Assembly: GCA_016935555.1 (NCBI GenBank)
Contig: JAFGQR010000068.1
Coordinates: 1 to 34,056 of the forward strand
Reading direction: 5' to 3'
Source of the DNA: Verrucomicrobiota bacterium
GTDB taxonomy: Bacteria > Verrucomicrobiota > Verrucomicrobiia > Limisphaerales > JAFGQR01
Length of the DNA stretch: 34,056 bases
In this document: positions 1 through 8,605 of the stretch, in pieces
Numbering within the stretch: position 1 is the first letter of the stretch
How the letters are laid out: each line of letters starts with the position of its first letter
The notes under the pieces: model-generated
Told to the model about the DNA's origin: nothing
Seen by the model: only the letters and a program-made list of their open reading frames with translations
Database searches by the model: none
Made by a program: the position numbers and the translations under genes

Positions 1-57
<57 letters not shown>

Positions 58-58
58 A

Positions 59-2392
59 TGGACGCATTTGGGGGCGTTGACGGAGGGCTTTTTAAACGCG
101 GCGGCGAAGGTGGTGGTGGTGACCGATGCGGAGATTTTCGCCCGCTACAAGGTGCAGCGGCCGCGGCGTTTGAAGTCGCCGCATGCGCAGACGTCGCGGT
201 CGCTGCTGGAGATGGATTTCAGCGAGTTGAGGGAGGGGGACCTGGTGGTGCACGTGCAGCATGGGATCGGGCTTTATGCCGGGCTGCGGGTTCTGCCGCC
301 GCCCGCGGAGCGGCCGGCCACAGGGGGGAGTGCCCGCAAGCCGATGCCGGACAGCGGCCAGGAGTGCCTGGTCATTGAGTATGCGCCGCGGGATCCCGGC
401 CAGCCTGCGCCGCGTCTTTACGTGCCGATCACCGAAGCGCACTTGGTCAGCAGATATGTTGGCGCCGGCAAAGCCCGGCCGCCCCTGAACACGCTGGGCG
501 GCTCGCGCTGGACCAAGACCAAGGCGCAAGCCGAACAGGCCGTGCGCGACCTGGCGTCCGAACTGTTGTCCATCCAGGCCGCACGCGAGTCCCTTCCAGG
601 ACACGCGTTTGGCGCAGACGCGCCCTGGCAGCGGGAGTTTGAAAGTGCGTTTCTGTATGAGGAGACGCCGGACCAGATGCGGGCGATTGTGCAATGCAAG
701 GCGGACATGGAACGGTCGAGGCCGATGGACCGGTTGATTTGCGGGGATGTGGGGTATGGGAAGACGGAGGTGGCGATTCGGGCGGCGTTCAAGGCGGTGA
801 TGGGGGGCAAGCAGGTGGCGGTGCTGGTGCCGACGACGATTCTGGCGCAGCAGCATTACAACACGTTTCGGGAGCGGATGGCCGATTACCCGGTCCGGCT
901 CGAGATGCTGTCGCGTTTTCGCACGCGGCGGGAGCAGCAGTCGGTGATCCGGGGCCTGGCGACGGGGGCGGTGGACATTGTGATTGGGACCCACCGCCTG
1001 GTGCAGGCGGACCTTGGGTTCAAGGATCTGGGGCTGGTGGTGATCGACGAGGAGCAGCGGTTCGGGGTGATGCACAAGGAAACCTTCAAGCGCCTGCGGC
1101 AGCTCGTGGACGTGCTCACCCTCAGCGCCACCCCCATCCCGCGCACCCTGCATCTCGCCCTCACCGGCGCCCGCGACATGAGCACCATCGAAACCCCGCC
1201 GCAGGACCGGTTGCCGGTGGAGACGATTGTGACGCCGTATGACGAGCGGGTGATTCGCGACGCGATTCAGCGGGAGCTGGGCCGGGGCGGGCAGGTGTTT
1301 TTTCTGCACAACCGCGTGATGGACATCGACGCGGTGGCGCTCCGTGTGGCCGCACTGGTGCCCCAGGCGCGCCTCGTGGTGGGCCATGGCCAGATGGACG
1401 ACGACACGCTCGAGGAGGTCATGACGCGGTTTGTGAGCGGCGATGCCGACGTGCTCCTGTCCACGACCATCATCGAAAGCGGGATCGACATCCCCAACGC
1501 CAACACGATCATCATCAACCGGGCCGACCGGTTTGGCCTGGGCGACCTTTACCAGCTGCGCGGGCGGGTCGGGCGCTACAAACACCAGGCCTACGCCTAC
1601 CTCCTCATCCCACGCCACGCCCGCCTCCTCAGCGACGCCCGCAAACGCATCAGCGCCATCCGCCAATACTCCTCCCTCGGCAGCGGCTTCAAGATCGCCA
1701 TGCGCGACCTGGAAATTCGCGGCGCCGGCAACCTCCTTGGCCCCCAGCAAAGCGGCCACATCGCCGCCGTCGGGTTCGACCTCTACTGCCAGCTGTTGAA
1801 GCAAAGCGTCGCCACCCTCAAAGGCGAAAAACCCAAACCCCGCGTGGACGTCACCGTCCAACTCGACTTCCTCGTCGCCCATCCCTCGGACGCTCAACCG
1901 TCCGCCTCCGCCCGGCGGCCCGCCGCCGCCGGCCAACGCCGCCGCCGGCCAACACCGCCCGAAATCGCCGTCCCTCCCGACACCGCGGTGTGGGGGTCCG
2001 AGGCCGGCGCCGTTCCGGAGCCGCCGCCGGTGCGGGTGGCGACGGCCGCGGCTTGCCTGCCGTCGGGTTACGTAACCGACGCGGGGCTTCGGGTGCAGAT
2101 GTATCGGAAGCTGGCCGAGGTCACGGACGAGGATGGGCTGGCGGCGTTGAAGGCGGAATTGAAGGACAGGTTCGGGCCGCTGCCGGCGCCGGTGACGCTG
2201 TTGTTTCAGGTGACGGCGTTGAAACTGCTGGCGCACCAGCGCGGCATCACCTCCGTCGAAGTGAGGGACGGCAAGGTGAAATTGATGCGCCACGGGGAAT
2301 ATCTCCAGGTCAGCGGACGCTTTCCGCGCCTGAGCCGCGCCACGCCCAAAGGCTGCCTGCTGGAGCTTCGCCGGCTGGTCGCCGTGTCGTGA
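59..2392 (+). CDS. mfd: Transcription-repair coupling factor Mfd, N-terminally truncated
   Basis: Mfd is a cytoplasmic ATP-dependent translocase that removes RNA polymerase stalled at lesions and recruits the UvrA/B excision system. About 775 residues remain of a usual 1100-1200; the UvrB-like N-terminal part lies off the contig. TTG at 68 is only the first possible start codon and is not the real one, since homology to the family continues upstream of it. Counting from 68: CarD-like RNA polymerase interaction domain at about 50-130 (VVHVQHGIGLYAG); Walker A GDVGYGKTE near 224; motif II DEEQ near 326; SATPIPRTL near 352; motif VI QLRGRVGR near 496; C-terminal TRCF domain after about 660. A Pro/Ala/Arg-rich insertion of about 50 residues (about 605-655) lies before the C-terminal domain and contains a 16-bp tandem repeat. 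The gene ends convergent with the HEAT-repeat gene. Confidence 0.95.
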   Translation, partial: WTHLGALTEGFLNAAAKVVVVTDAEIFARYKVQRPRRLKSPHAQTSRSLLEMDFSELREGDLVVHVQHGIGLYAGLRVLPPPAERPATGGSARKPMPDSGQECLVIEYAPRDPGQPAPRLYVPITEAHLVSRYVGAGKARPPLNTLGGSRWTKTKAQAEQAVRDLASELLSIQAARESLPGHAFGADAPWQREFESAFLYEETPDQMRAIVQCKADMERSRPMDRLICGDVGYGKTEVAIRAAFKAVMGGKQVAVLVPTTILAQQHYNTFRERMADYPVRLEMLSRFRTRREQQSVIRGLATGAVDIVIGTHRLVQADLGFKDLGLVVIDEEQRFGVMHKETFKRLRQLVDVLTLSATPIPRTLHLALTGARDMSTIETPPQDRLPVETIVTPYDERVIRDAIQRELGRGGQVFFLHNRVMDIDAVALRVAALVPQARLVVGHGQMDDDTLEEVMTRFVSGDADVLLSTTIIESGIDIPNANTIIINRADRFGLGDLYQLRGRVGRYKHQAYAYLLIPRHARLLSDARKRISAIRQYSSLGSGFKIAMRDLEIRGAGNLLGPQQSGHIAAVGFDLYCQLLKQSVATLKGEKPKPRVDVTVQLDFLVAHPSDAQPSASARRPAAAGQRRRRPTPPEIAVPPDTAVWGSEAGAVPEPPPVRVATAAACLPSGYVTDAGLRVQMYRKLAEVTDEDGLAALKAELKDRFGPLPAPVTLLFQVTALKLLAHQRGITSVEVRDGKVKLMRHGEYLQVSGRFPRLSRATPKGCLLELRRLVAVS
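1922..1953 (+). repeat. Perfect 16-bp tandem duplication inside mfd
   Basis: Two adjacent copies of GCCGCCGCCGGCCAAC lie at 1922-1937 and 1938-1953. Sixteen is not a multiple of three, so the second copy is read in another frame (AAAGQ, then RRRRPT) and loss or gain of a unit would shift the mfd frame. It sits in the low-complexity linker before the C-terminal domain. The frame as given is intact on both sides. Confidence 0.9.
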
Positions 2393-2410
2393 GGGGCCAC
2401 GCCGCTGCCG

Positions 2411-2430
2411 GCGCGCGCCGCGCCGCGCGC
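2411..2430. terminator. GC hairpin between convergent mfd and HEAT genes
   Basis: GCGCGCG at 2411-2417 pairs with CGCGCGC at 2424-2430 around a six-base loop. It lies in the 58-bp gap between two convergent stop codons, where a bidirectional terminator is expected. There is no T run on either side, so intrinsic termination is uncertain, and alternating GC forms hairpins easily by chance. Confidence 0.35.
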
Positions 2431-2450
2431 GTCCCGGCGGGTGCGTCTCT

Positions 2451-4925
2451 TCACTTTCCCGCCGCCGGCTCGATCGTCAGGCCGGGGATGGGCTTGGCGT
2501 CGGCGCCGACGAAGCGGGCGGAGGCGGACCAGCCGCCGCCGCCCTGGGTGATTTTGAGCATGAGGAGATTGGCGCCCTGCTTGAGGCGGACGGGGGCGAC
2601 GTCCTGGTCGGGGACCTCGCCGCGGTCGACGTTATGGCTGTGGACCACGTCGCCGTTGAGCCACGCCTTGATGCCGTCGTCGCTTCCCATCAGCAGCGCG
2701 CCCTCGCAGGCCTGCGAGGCGAGGATATGGGCGCGGAGGTAGGCGGCGCAGTTGGAGGCGTTGGGGAACAGCGCCAGGAGGTTCACGTGCTCGGTGCGCG
2801 GCACGGGCCGCCAATCGACCGGGTGACCGGCGTTTTCCGGGCCGAACGGGATGTCGAACACGGCCTGGGCGCCGACGGCGCCTTCCTGTCGGTAGGGCCC
2901 GCACACTTGCCAGTCCCGGATGAACGATGCTCCGCTGCCGGGCACGAGACGCAGCGCCCAGGCGCGTCTCACGATATCGGGCGTTTGGCACCGGGCGAGG
3001 ACCTTCACAGCCACCCCGTCGGCAAACTTGGGGTCGGCGGGGGCGAGGCTTTCGGCGATATGGATGGCGGCGAGGGCGGCTTCGTTGACCAGGGCCGGGT
3101 CGTTCAGGTCCTTCAACGCCTCGTCGAGCGCTTCGCGGGTGGGGATTCGTGCGAGCTGGCCCAGCGCCTGCCGTTTCTCCGGGGTCTGCGTGGCGGTGGC
3201 GCGAGCCTGTCGCAGCAACGTCAGGCGCCGCGCCGGGTCGGGCTCGTGCCCGGCCACGTCGATGCCCCCGCGCAAGGCCAACGTTCGCAGCGTCGTGTCC
3301 GCCCCGCCGCGCGCCAGCTCCAGCAGATGCGCCGCCGGCGCGCTGTTGGGCCATCGGGCGAGAACGCGCACGGCTTCCCGCGCCAGTTCGAGGTCGGAGT
3401 CGAGGGAGGCGGTTTGGGCGGACGCGAGGGCGGGGGGCGTGCCGAGCTCGGCCAGCAGGGGCAACACGTGGCGGCGTTGGGTGTTGGGGAGCCGTTCCAT
3501 GGCATGGACCAGCCCGCGCGCGGTTCGGTCCTTGTCGGGTGTGCCCTGGCACACGGCGTAGAGGGCCTTGAGAATGGGGGCACGGGCGGCGTCGGAGGCG
3601 GATCGCGCTGCAAGATCCAGCAACGGGGTGACGGTTTGCTCCACGGCGAGCCGGCGCAGCGATTCGAGCGCCGCCAGCCGCACGGGCTCGGCATCGGCGC
3701 CGGCGTGCTCGACGAGCGTGGCCGCCGCGTCGCGGTCGCCGCGTTCGCCAAGCGCGCGGAGCAGTTCGGCTTTGGCGAGCGGGTCGGCCTTGCCGAGGTG
3801 AGCGAGGATGGCGTCGCGCATTCCGGGACCGCGGACGCGGGCGAGGGATTCGCGTGCGGCGTCGCGTTCGAGGGGGTCACCCTGGGCGGCAGCGTTGGCG
3901 AGGGCGGGAAGGCTCGAAGGGTCCTGCAGGTCGCCCAGGGCCCGCCACGCTGCCGCGCGGAGCGCCGGATGCGGGCTGGCGGTGGCGGAGCGCACGGTCG
4001 GCAGGGGATTGGCGCCGAGCCGCACCTGCGCGTCCAAGACGGCCAGTTGGGCATCGGCGGCCAGGGACGGCCATTGGCGGAGGCATGCCTGGATTGTTCG
4101 CGTGTCGTCCAGTTCGCGGAGCAATTGGATTGCCGCCATGCGGATGGGGCGATCGCCGCCGCGCAGCGCGTTGAGGACGATCTCGCCGCGCCCGGCGGCA
4201 TCGCAGAGCGCGAGGCCGCGCCAGGCGGCGGCCCGGACGACAGCCGGGCACGGGGCATTCAACAGGCCGCGGTATGCGGCCGCGGCGCCCGGGGCATCGC
4301 CGCTTTGCAGAAGGCGCTCCGCGCATTGGAGCAGGCTTTCAAGCACGGCCGGCTGCACCGCGGAGGGCGCCCGGCCGCGGGCCGCCGTCAGTGCCGCCAG
4401 GGCCTCCGCGCCGCCGATTCGGCCGAGGGCGGCTGCAGTGGCGGCGGCGATGGTGGGGTTGGGGTCTGAAAGGAGGGGTAGGAGGAACGGCCGCGCCGCG
4501 GGTTCGGCTCGCCGGCCGAGGGAATCGATGAGGCCGGCTTTCACCAGGCCGGCGGTGCGGTTGAGGGCGGCTTGCAGGGCCGCGCCGGCTTCGGGGCAGG
4601 GCAAGCCTTCGAGCGCGTGGCGGGCTGCGTGGGAGGCGCGCTCGTCGTCCAGCAACGCTGCCAGCGCCGGGACGGCCCGGGCGGTTCCCACCCGGCGCAA
4701 CGCCTCGCAGGCGTCCCATTGGCGCGCGGCGCTTGCGGAGGATCGGAGGGCGGCGATGAGATTATCTTCCTCGGCGGCAGGCGCGTGCGGGATGGCCAGG
4801 AGGATCAGGCTGGTGATGAGGACACACGCGGCGGCAAGGCGCGCGGGCAAGGCCGGCTGTCGTCGTTGGGGAAGACACGCGTCTGTGCGCGGGTCAGGGT
4901 TGCCACCAGGGTATGGAGGGATCAT
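2451..4925 (-). CDS. Exported HEAT-repeat protein with C-terminal beta-sandwich-like domain
   Basis: I know no specific function. From ATG at 4925 the protein has about 824 residues. A TTG at 4943 gives six more residues; I prefer the ATG, though no clear Shine-Dalgarno sequence is seen. A hydrophobic stretch near residues 29-44 followed by HAPAAEE looks like a signal peptide with a long N-region. Residues about 55-640 are repeated alpha-helical units of 30-35 residues (patterns such as PALAALLDDE and ALGRIGGAEALAAL), typical of HEAT/PBS-lyase repeats that act as protein-binding scaffolds. The last 170 residues change character (DWQVCGPYR, MGSDDGIKAWLNG, GANLLMLKITQG) and resemble a jelly-roll module common in secreted planctomycete and verrucomicrobial proteins. 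The gene follows the oxidoreductase by 21 bp, so co-transcription is likely. Confidence 0.8.
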   Translation of the reverse strand: MIPPYPGGNPDPRTDACLPQRRQPALPARLAAACVLITSLILLAIPHAPAAEEDNLIAALRSSASAARQWDACEALRRVGTARAVPALAALLDDERASHAARHALEGLPCPEAGAALQAALNRTAGLVKAGLIDSLGRRAEPAARPFLLPLLSDPNPTIAAATAAALGRIGGAEALAALTAARGRAPSAVQPAVLESLLQCAERLLQSGDAPGAAAAYRGLLNAPCPAVVRAAAWRGLALCDAAGRGEIVLNALRGGDRPIRMAAIQLLRELDDTRTIQACLRQWPSLAADAQLAVLDAQVRLGANPLPTVRSATASPHPALRAAAWRALGDLQDPSSLPALANAAAQGDPLERDAARESLARVRGPGMRDAILAHLGKADPLAKAELLRALGERGDRDAAATLVEHAGADAEPVRLAALESLRRLAVEQTVTPLLDLAARSASDAARAPILKALYAVCQGTPDKDRTARGLVHAMERLPNTQRRHVLPLLAELGTPPALASAQTASLDSDLELAREAVRVLARWPNSAPAAHLLELARGGADTTLRTLALRGGIDVAGHEPDPARRLTLLRQARATATQTPEKRQALGQLARIPTREALDEALKDLNDPALVNEAALAAIHIAESLAPADPKFADGVAVKVLARCQTPDIVRRAWALRLVPGSGASFIRDWQVCGPYRQEGAVGAQAVFDIPFGPENAGHPVDWRPVPRTEHVNLLALFPNASNCAAYLRAHILASQACEGALLMGSDDGIKAWLNGDVVHSHNVDRGEVPDQDVAPVRLKQGANLLMLKITQGGGGWSASARFVGADAKPIPGLTIEPAAGK

Positions 4926-4946
4926 GATGAGGATGAGGTTCAAGAT

Positions 4947-6311
4947 TCAGATCCGCCACGGGGCGCGTGCGGCGTAGGACCGGAGGCGGTTGGCGGTGTC
5001 GTCGCCGGCGAACTCGCCCCTGACGGGGTCCCAGGTGAGGCCGCGTTGCAGGGCCAGGGCGATGCCGCCGATGAGGATGGCGTTGATGGTGTAGGCCGCC
5101 GTCTCGGGATTGCAGATGGTGGGGCGGCGGGAGCGGACGCATTCGAGGAAGTTGCCGGAATGGCTGGTGGCGCGATAGACGCGCCGATCGTCCGGACGGA
5201 GGGGTTCCCTGAGGATCCGGGAGGGGTAGGACACGAGGTTCGCCCGGTCGACGGCGATGCGGCCTTCGGTGCCGACAAAGCAGGCGCCGCCGTCGGGGCC
5301 GACGGGTTCGCCGGGGTATCCTGTCGAATGGACCACCACGCCGTTGGCGTAGCGGTAGTGAATGACCGCATGATCCGGATTCCCGCCTCTGCCTTCGTAG
5401 GTGACCTGGATGGGGGACCGGGGATCGGCATCGACAGTCCATTGGACGATGTCGTAATGGTGCGGGCTCCAGTTGACATCGCCGACAAACAACCCGGACA
5501 ACGTGTGGCCGGCTTCGCCCCCGAAAGGGCGCCAGGGCAATGGCCCCAGCCACAGGTCCCAGTCGAATCCGGCGGGAACGGGCACGGTGCGGTCGGAGGT
5601 CCAGGCGCTGGGGGCCAGGGCGCCGGGCTGGCGGTAGGCGTAGACCTCCTTGAGCTGGCCGATGCGCCCGTTGCGAACCAGCTCGCAAGCAAGTCGGAAT
5701 TTCCCGCCGTATTCGGATCGTTGCTGGGTGCCGGCCTGGTAGATCCGGCCAAAACGCCGGCAGGTTTCCACCAGCACACGCGATTCGCGCGTGGTGATGG
5801 CGACGGGTTTTTCGCAATAGACGTCCTTGCCGGCGCGGGCGGCCATGATGGCCATGGGGGCGGCCCAGTGATAGGGGACGGCAATCAGCACGGCATCGAT
5901 GTCGGGCCGGGCGAGCACGTCGCGGAAGTCGTTATAGGCCTGGACGCCATGGTAGCCGGCCTGGCCGAGTTTCTGGGCATACATCCGGTTGCAGCGTTGC
6001 TGGGCGCTCTCCCGGCGCTCCTGCCGGACGTCGCACACCGCCAGCACCTGAACGTCGTCCCGCGCCACATACCCTCCGGGCACATACGTCCACGCGCCGC
6101 CCAGCAAATGCCCGCTCCCTTGTCCGCCCAGCCCGATGAAGCCCATGGCAATCCGTTCGCTGGGCGGCAGCGCGCCGCCCCGGCCCAGGACCGAGCCGGG
6201 AATCACTCCCGGCGCCGCCAGGGCTGCCGCGGCAAGACCAGACCGCCTGAGGAACGCGCGGCGCGACGTGGCGCGGCACGGGATCGAAGGAGAGCGGGGT
6301 GGAGCATTCAT
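4947..6311 (-). CDS. Tat-exported Gfo/Idh/MocA family oxidoreductase
   Basis: The family uses bound NAD(P) to oxidise or reduce sugars and inositols. The 454-residue protein starts with a twin-arginine signal (SRRAFLRRSG, residues 16-25, then an Ala-rich hydrophobic stretch), implying folding with cofactor in the cytoplasm and export to the periplasm. The Rossmann fold begins near residue 56 (GFIGLGGQGSG). The family hallmark EKPV is at 167-170, with the Lys expected to touch the substrate or cofactor. The C-terminal half is the usual alpha/beta substrate domain, ending near SHSGNFLECVRSRRPTIC. The start ATG at 6311 lies 40 bp after the CinA-like stop. Tat-exported members are abundant in Verrucomicrobia and Planctomycetes, usually near polysaccharide breakdown genes. 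The substrate cannot be told. Confidence 0.93.
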   Translation of the reverse strand: MNAPPRSPSIPCRATSRRAFLRRSGLAAAALAAPGVIPGSVLGRGGALPPSERIAMGFIGLGGQGSGHLLGGAWTYVPGGYVARDDVQVLAVCDVRQERRESAQQRCNRMYAQKLGQAGYHGVQAYNDFRDVLARPDIDAVLIAVPYHWAAPMAIMAARAGKDVYCEKPVAITTRESRVLVETCRRFGRIYQAGTQQRSEYGGKFRLACELVRNGRIGQLKEVYAYRQPGALAPSAWTSDRTVPVPAGFDWDLWLGPLPWRPFGGEAGHTLSGLFVGDVNWSPHHYDIVQWTVDADPRSPIQVTYEGRGGNPDHAVIHYRYANGVVVHSTGYPGEPVGPDGGACFVGTEGRIAVDRANLVSYPSRILREPLRPDDRRVYRATSHSGNFLECVRSRRPTICNPETAAYTINAILIGGIALALQRGLTWDPVRGEFAGDDTANRLRSYAARAPWRI

Positions 6312-6351
6312 AGAGAGATCGAAGATGCGAAACGGGGTGCAGTCATGGGAA

Positions 6352-7713
6352 TCATGGCCGTGCGCGCAGCGCCCGGCGCCAGCGATCGAGGATCTGCGTC
6401 GTGAGAGCGTCCGCCATCGCCTGGCCGGAACCGCGCACGTCCAGCTGTTGCAGGTTCCAGTGGCCGTCCGAGAAACCGAAAGCCACCCAGCAATGGGGGC
6501 TGCGGCCGTCCGGCGGGGGTTGGGAGGGACGGATGATGTCGCCCACCACCACCGTCCAGGCGCTGCCGGTGTGGCGCTGCACCCGCCGGCCGATCTCCTT
6601 CACGCGTTCGCTCCCGGGCGTCCATGCCGCCCAATCCGCGGCGGGCACCTTGAGGAGTTCCTTGAGACGCGTTTCGGAGGGGGCGACGTAAGCGCCGATG
6701 AGCACACCCGCCACGTCCTCAGCCCGGCCCAGGCCATCGGCCAGGTGCCCGCCGGAGCCGACTTCGGCCAGGACGAGCGATCCGCCCCGGGCGCGCAGGG
6801 TGGCGGCAACAGCCTGTTCGAGGGTCCGGTCGCCCTCGGCGTAACAGAAATCGCCCAGGTGCCGGAGCAGTTGGGACTCGAGGCGCTTCAGGCGGGCGCG
6901 GTCCGCCGGGGCGTCGCCGGGCAGGGAGAACATGAAATCGACCCGGCTGCCGTCGAACAGCGACGACACAAACAGGTCGGGGTCGAGGCTGACGTGGTCG
7001 CGAAGGACCTGGTCGATCTGGGATTGGCCGATGCCGACGAACCGCAGGGTGAGGCGCGAGCCCGGGGGACGGGTGCCGAAGCGGCTGCGCAGGTAGGGCG
7101 CCAACTCGCCGGTGACCATCGGCTGGAGTTCGCGCGGCGGGCCTGGCAGCGCGACGACGACGGCGTTGGTCAGTTCGAACACCAGGCCCACGGCGCTGCC
7201 GTGGGGGTTCTTCAGATGCGTCCCGCAGACGGGCACGCGGGTTTGGCGGCGCAGGTTGTCGCGGAGCCGGTCACGCGGCGTGTGGAAGCGGCGCTCGAGT
7301 TCCGCCAGGACGTCGGGGTGCTCGTGCAGCGGGTCGCCGGCGACCTCGGCGAGAGTGTCGCGGGTGATGTCGTTGGCGGTGGGGCCGAGTCCGCCGGTGA
7401 CGATGACGAGCGGGGCGTGGTTCAAGGCGAACCCCAGGGCGGCCTTGAGGTCGGCGGGTTTGTCGTCCACGCTCAGCGAACCCACGCACTGACACCCCAT
7501 CGGGCCCAGGGTGCGCGTGAGGAAATGGGTGTGGCCATCGGGATAAACGCCGCGCAGGAGTTCCTCGCCGCTCACGATGATGAAGTAGCGGACCGGATCG
7601 GGCCGGGCCGGGGGCGGGGTGGCGGTCGTGTGGGCCGCGGGGCCGCACAGGATCCACGCGCACAGGCAGGGGACCACGAGGTTCCAGCGGCGTGCGGAAG
7701 CGGGTCGGGTCAT
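6352..7713 (-). CDS. Exported CinA-like protein with altered amidase motif
   Basis: The 453-residue protein matches both halves of CinA (competence-damage protein / nicotinamide-nucleotide amidase). The MoCF-like half has SGEELLRG at 48-55 and GGLGPTANDITRD at 107-119. The C-terminal half follows the PncC pattern from about 298. Two things are odd. First, residues 10-28 are hydrophobic after RR and followed by an Ala/Pro-rich stretch, as in a signal peptide; CinA is normally cytoplasmic. Second, the usual AESCTGG, which carries the catalytic Ser, reads AEVGSGG at 316-322, and the later TGIAGP-like motif is not recognisable. Amidase activity is therefore doubtful. The start ATG at 7713 overlaps the stop of the upstream gene (ATGA), which indicates translational coupling and rules against longer upstream readings. 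A cytoplasmic paralogue with a chance hydrophobic N-terminus remains possible. Confidence 0.8.
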   Translation of the reverse strand: MTRPASARRWNLVVPCLCAWILCGPAAHTTATPPPARPDPVRYFIIVSGEELLRGVYPDGHTHFLTRTLGPMGCQCVGSLSVDDKPADLKAALGFALNHAPLVIVTGGLGPTANDITRDTLAEVAGDPLHEHPDVLAELERRFHTPRDRLRDNLRRQTRVPVCGTHLKNPHGSAVGLVFELTNAVVVALPGPPRELQPMVTGELAPYLRSRFGTRPPGSRLTLRFVGIGQSQIDQVLRDHVSLDPDLFVSSLFDGSRVDFMFSLPGDAPADRARLKRLESQLLRHLGDFCYAEGDRTLEQAVAATLRARGGSLVLAEVGSGGHLADGLGRAEDVAGVLIGAYVAPSETRLKELLKVPAADWAAWTPGSERVKEIGRRVQRHTGSAWTVVVGDIIRPSQPPPDGRSPHCWVAFGFSDGHWNLQQLDVRGSGQAMADALTTQILDRWRRALRARP

Positions 7714-8396
7714 AAGAAAGCGCGCTGGGGCGCCGGGGTGTGGGCCTGGGGCGTGCCGAAATCGAACTGGCTTTGTTTCCAGGTAACTGGGAAGGGGCAA
7801 GACACGGGCGCTGGCGGGGGCGGTTGCGCGCGGAAGGCGGCCAGTTGGCGGTCGGCGTAGGCATCGGCCTCCACCTCGGTGTTGCGTCCGGGGACCTGGC
7901 GGGTGTGGCGCAGCCAGTGGAACGCCTCGTGGGCGACGATCCAGACAATGGCCTCGTCGAGGTCGTGGACGATCGTCTTGCCATAAACCCGTTTCCAGCG
8001 CCGGCCCGACCGGCGGTCGACCATGACCGGCCCGGGAATCCCCCGGGCCTCGGACGGCCATGTGCCGTCATCGCTTTGGTAGACGGGCTTTTTGCGGGTG
8101 ACGATGTCGCACGGGAACGGCCCGGGCACCTGGCAGCTCATGCGGACGGTGGGTTGATCCTCCGAGGGATACCAACAGCGGCCGTAGACGCCGCGGTATT
8201 TCCGGTAACGCCGCCCGCGGCCGTCCTTGTATTCGCGGCCGAAATCGATGCGCAGCCAGCCCAGGCTCGACAGGTCGAACCGCGCGAGGAAGGTCTTCAC
8301 CCATCGCACGCTGCGCTGGGCGTTGGCTCTCACCTCGGGATGGAAAATGAACTTCATCGTTCCATCGGACGTCACCGCGAACACAGAGAGATTCAT
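7710..8396 (-). CDS. Putative HExxH metallopeptidase-like protein
   Basis: Counted from ATG at 8396 the protein has 228 residues. The start is preceded by GGGAAAG-like purines; upstream in-frame starts at 8435 and 8561 are less attractive and would run further towards the divergent gene. AHEAFHWLRH at residues 155-164 is a zincin HExxH motif, and EVEADAYAD at 174-182 supplies a plausible third acidic ligand (Glu176), an arrangement seen in small gluzincin-like peptidases. The N-terminal 140 residues are unfamiliar, with basic and aromatic segments. No signal peptide is visible with this start. The stop overlaps the start of the CinA-like gene by four bases. It is the first gene of a four-gene run and diverges from the pseudopilin gene across a gap of about 210 bp. 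The substrate is unknown, and motif-only similarity is possible. Confidence 0.65.
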   Translation of the reverse strand: MNLSVFAVTSDGTMKFIFHPEVRANAQRSVRWVKTFLARFDLSSLGWLRIDFGREYKDGRGRRYRKYRGVYGRCWYPSEDQPTVRMSCQVPGPFPCDIVTRKKPVYQSDDGTWPSEARGIPGPVMVDRRSGRRWKRVYGKTIVHDLDEAIVWIVAHEAFHWLRHTRQVPGRNTEVEADAYADRQLAAFRAQPPPPAPVSCPFPVTWKQSQFDFGTPQAHTPAPQRAFL

Positions 8397-8605
8397 GACT
8401 TTCCCGCCCAGGTCAAAGCGAAATGTGGAGAGCATTGATTGTCCGCTTGCCAAGCGCTCTGGAATCTGTTTGCATATCTTCGTTCGGCAGGACGGCCCAG
8501 GCAACGAGTCCACTGGCATCTGAGGAGGCTGGCCAGCCGATGCGGCCTGTGGTGTCATCACGGCTTATGGAGGCAAGGTCCATCGTCCGAACGCGAATCG
8601 ATGCT

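Noticed and set aside
92..2293. 733-codon minus-strand frame across mfd
   Set aside because: It mirrors the mfd helicase codons; the His/Arg/Pro-rich product matches no family.
2634..6404. Long plus-strand frames antisense to the HEAT and oxidoreductase genes
   Set aside because: Both minus-strand genes have clear domains and signals; the plus frames are Gly/Ala/Arg-rich shadows.
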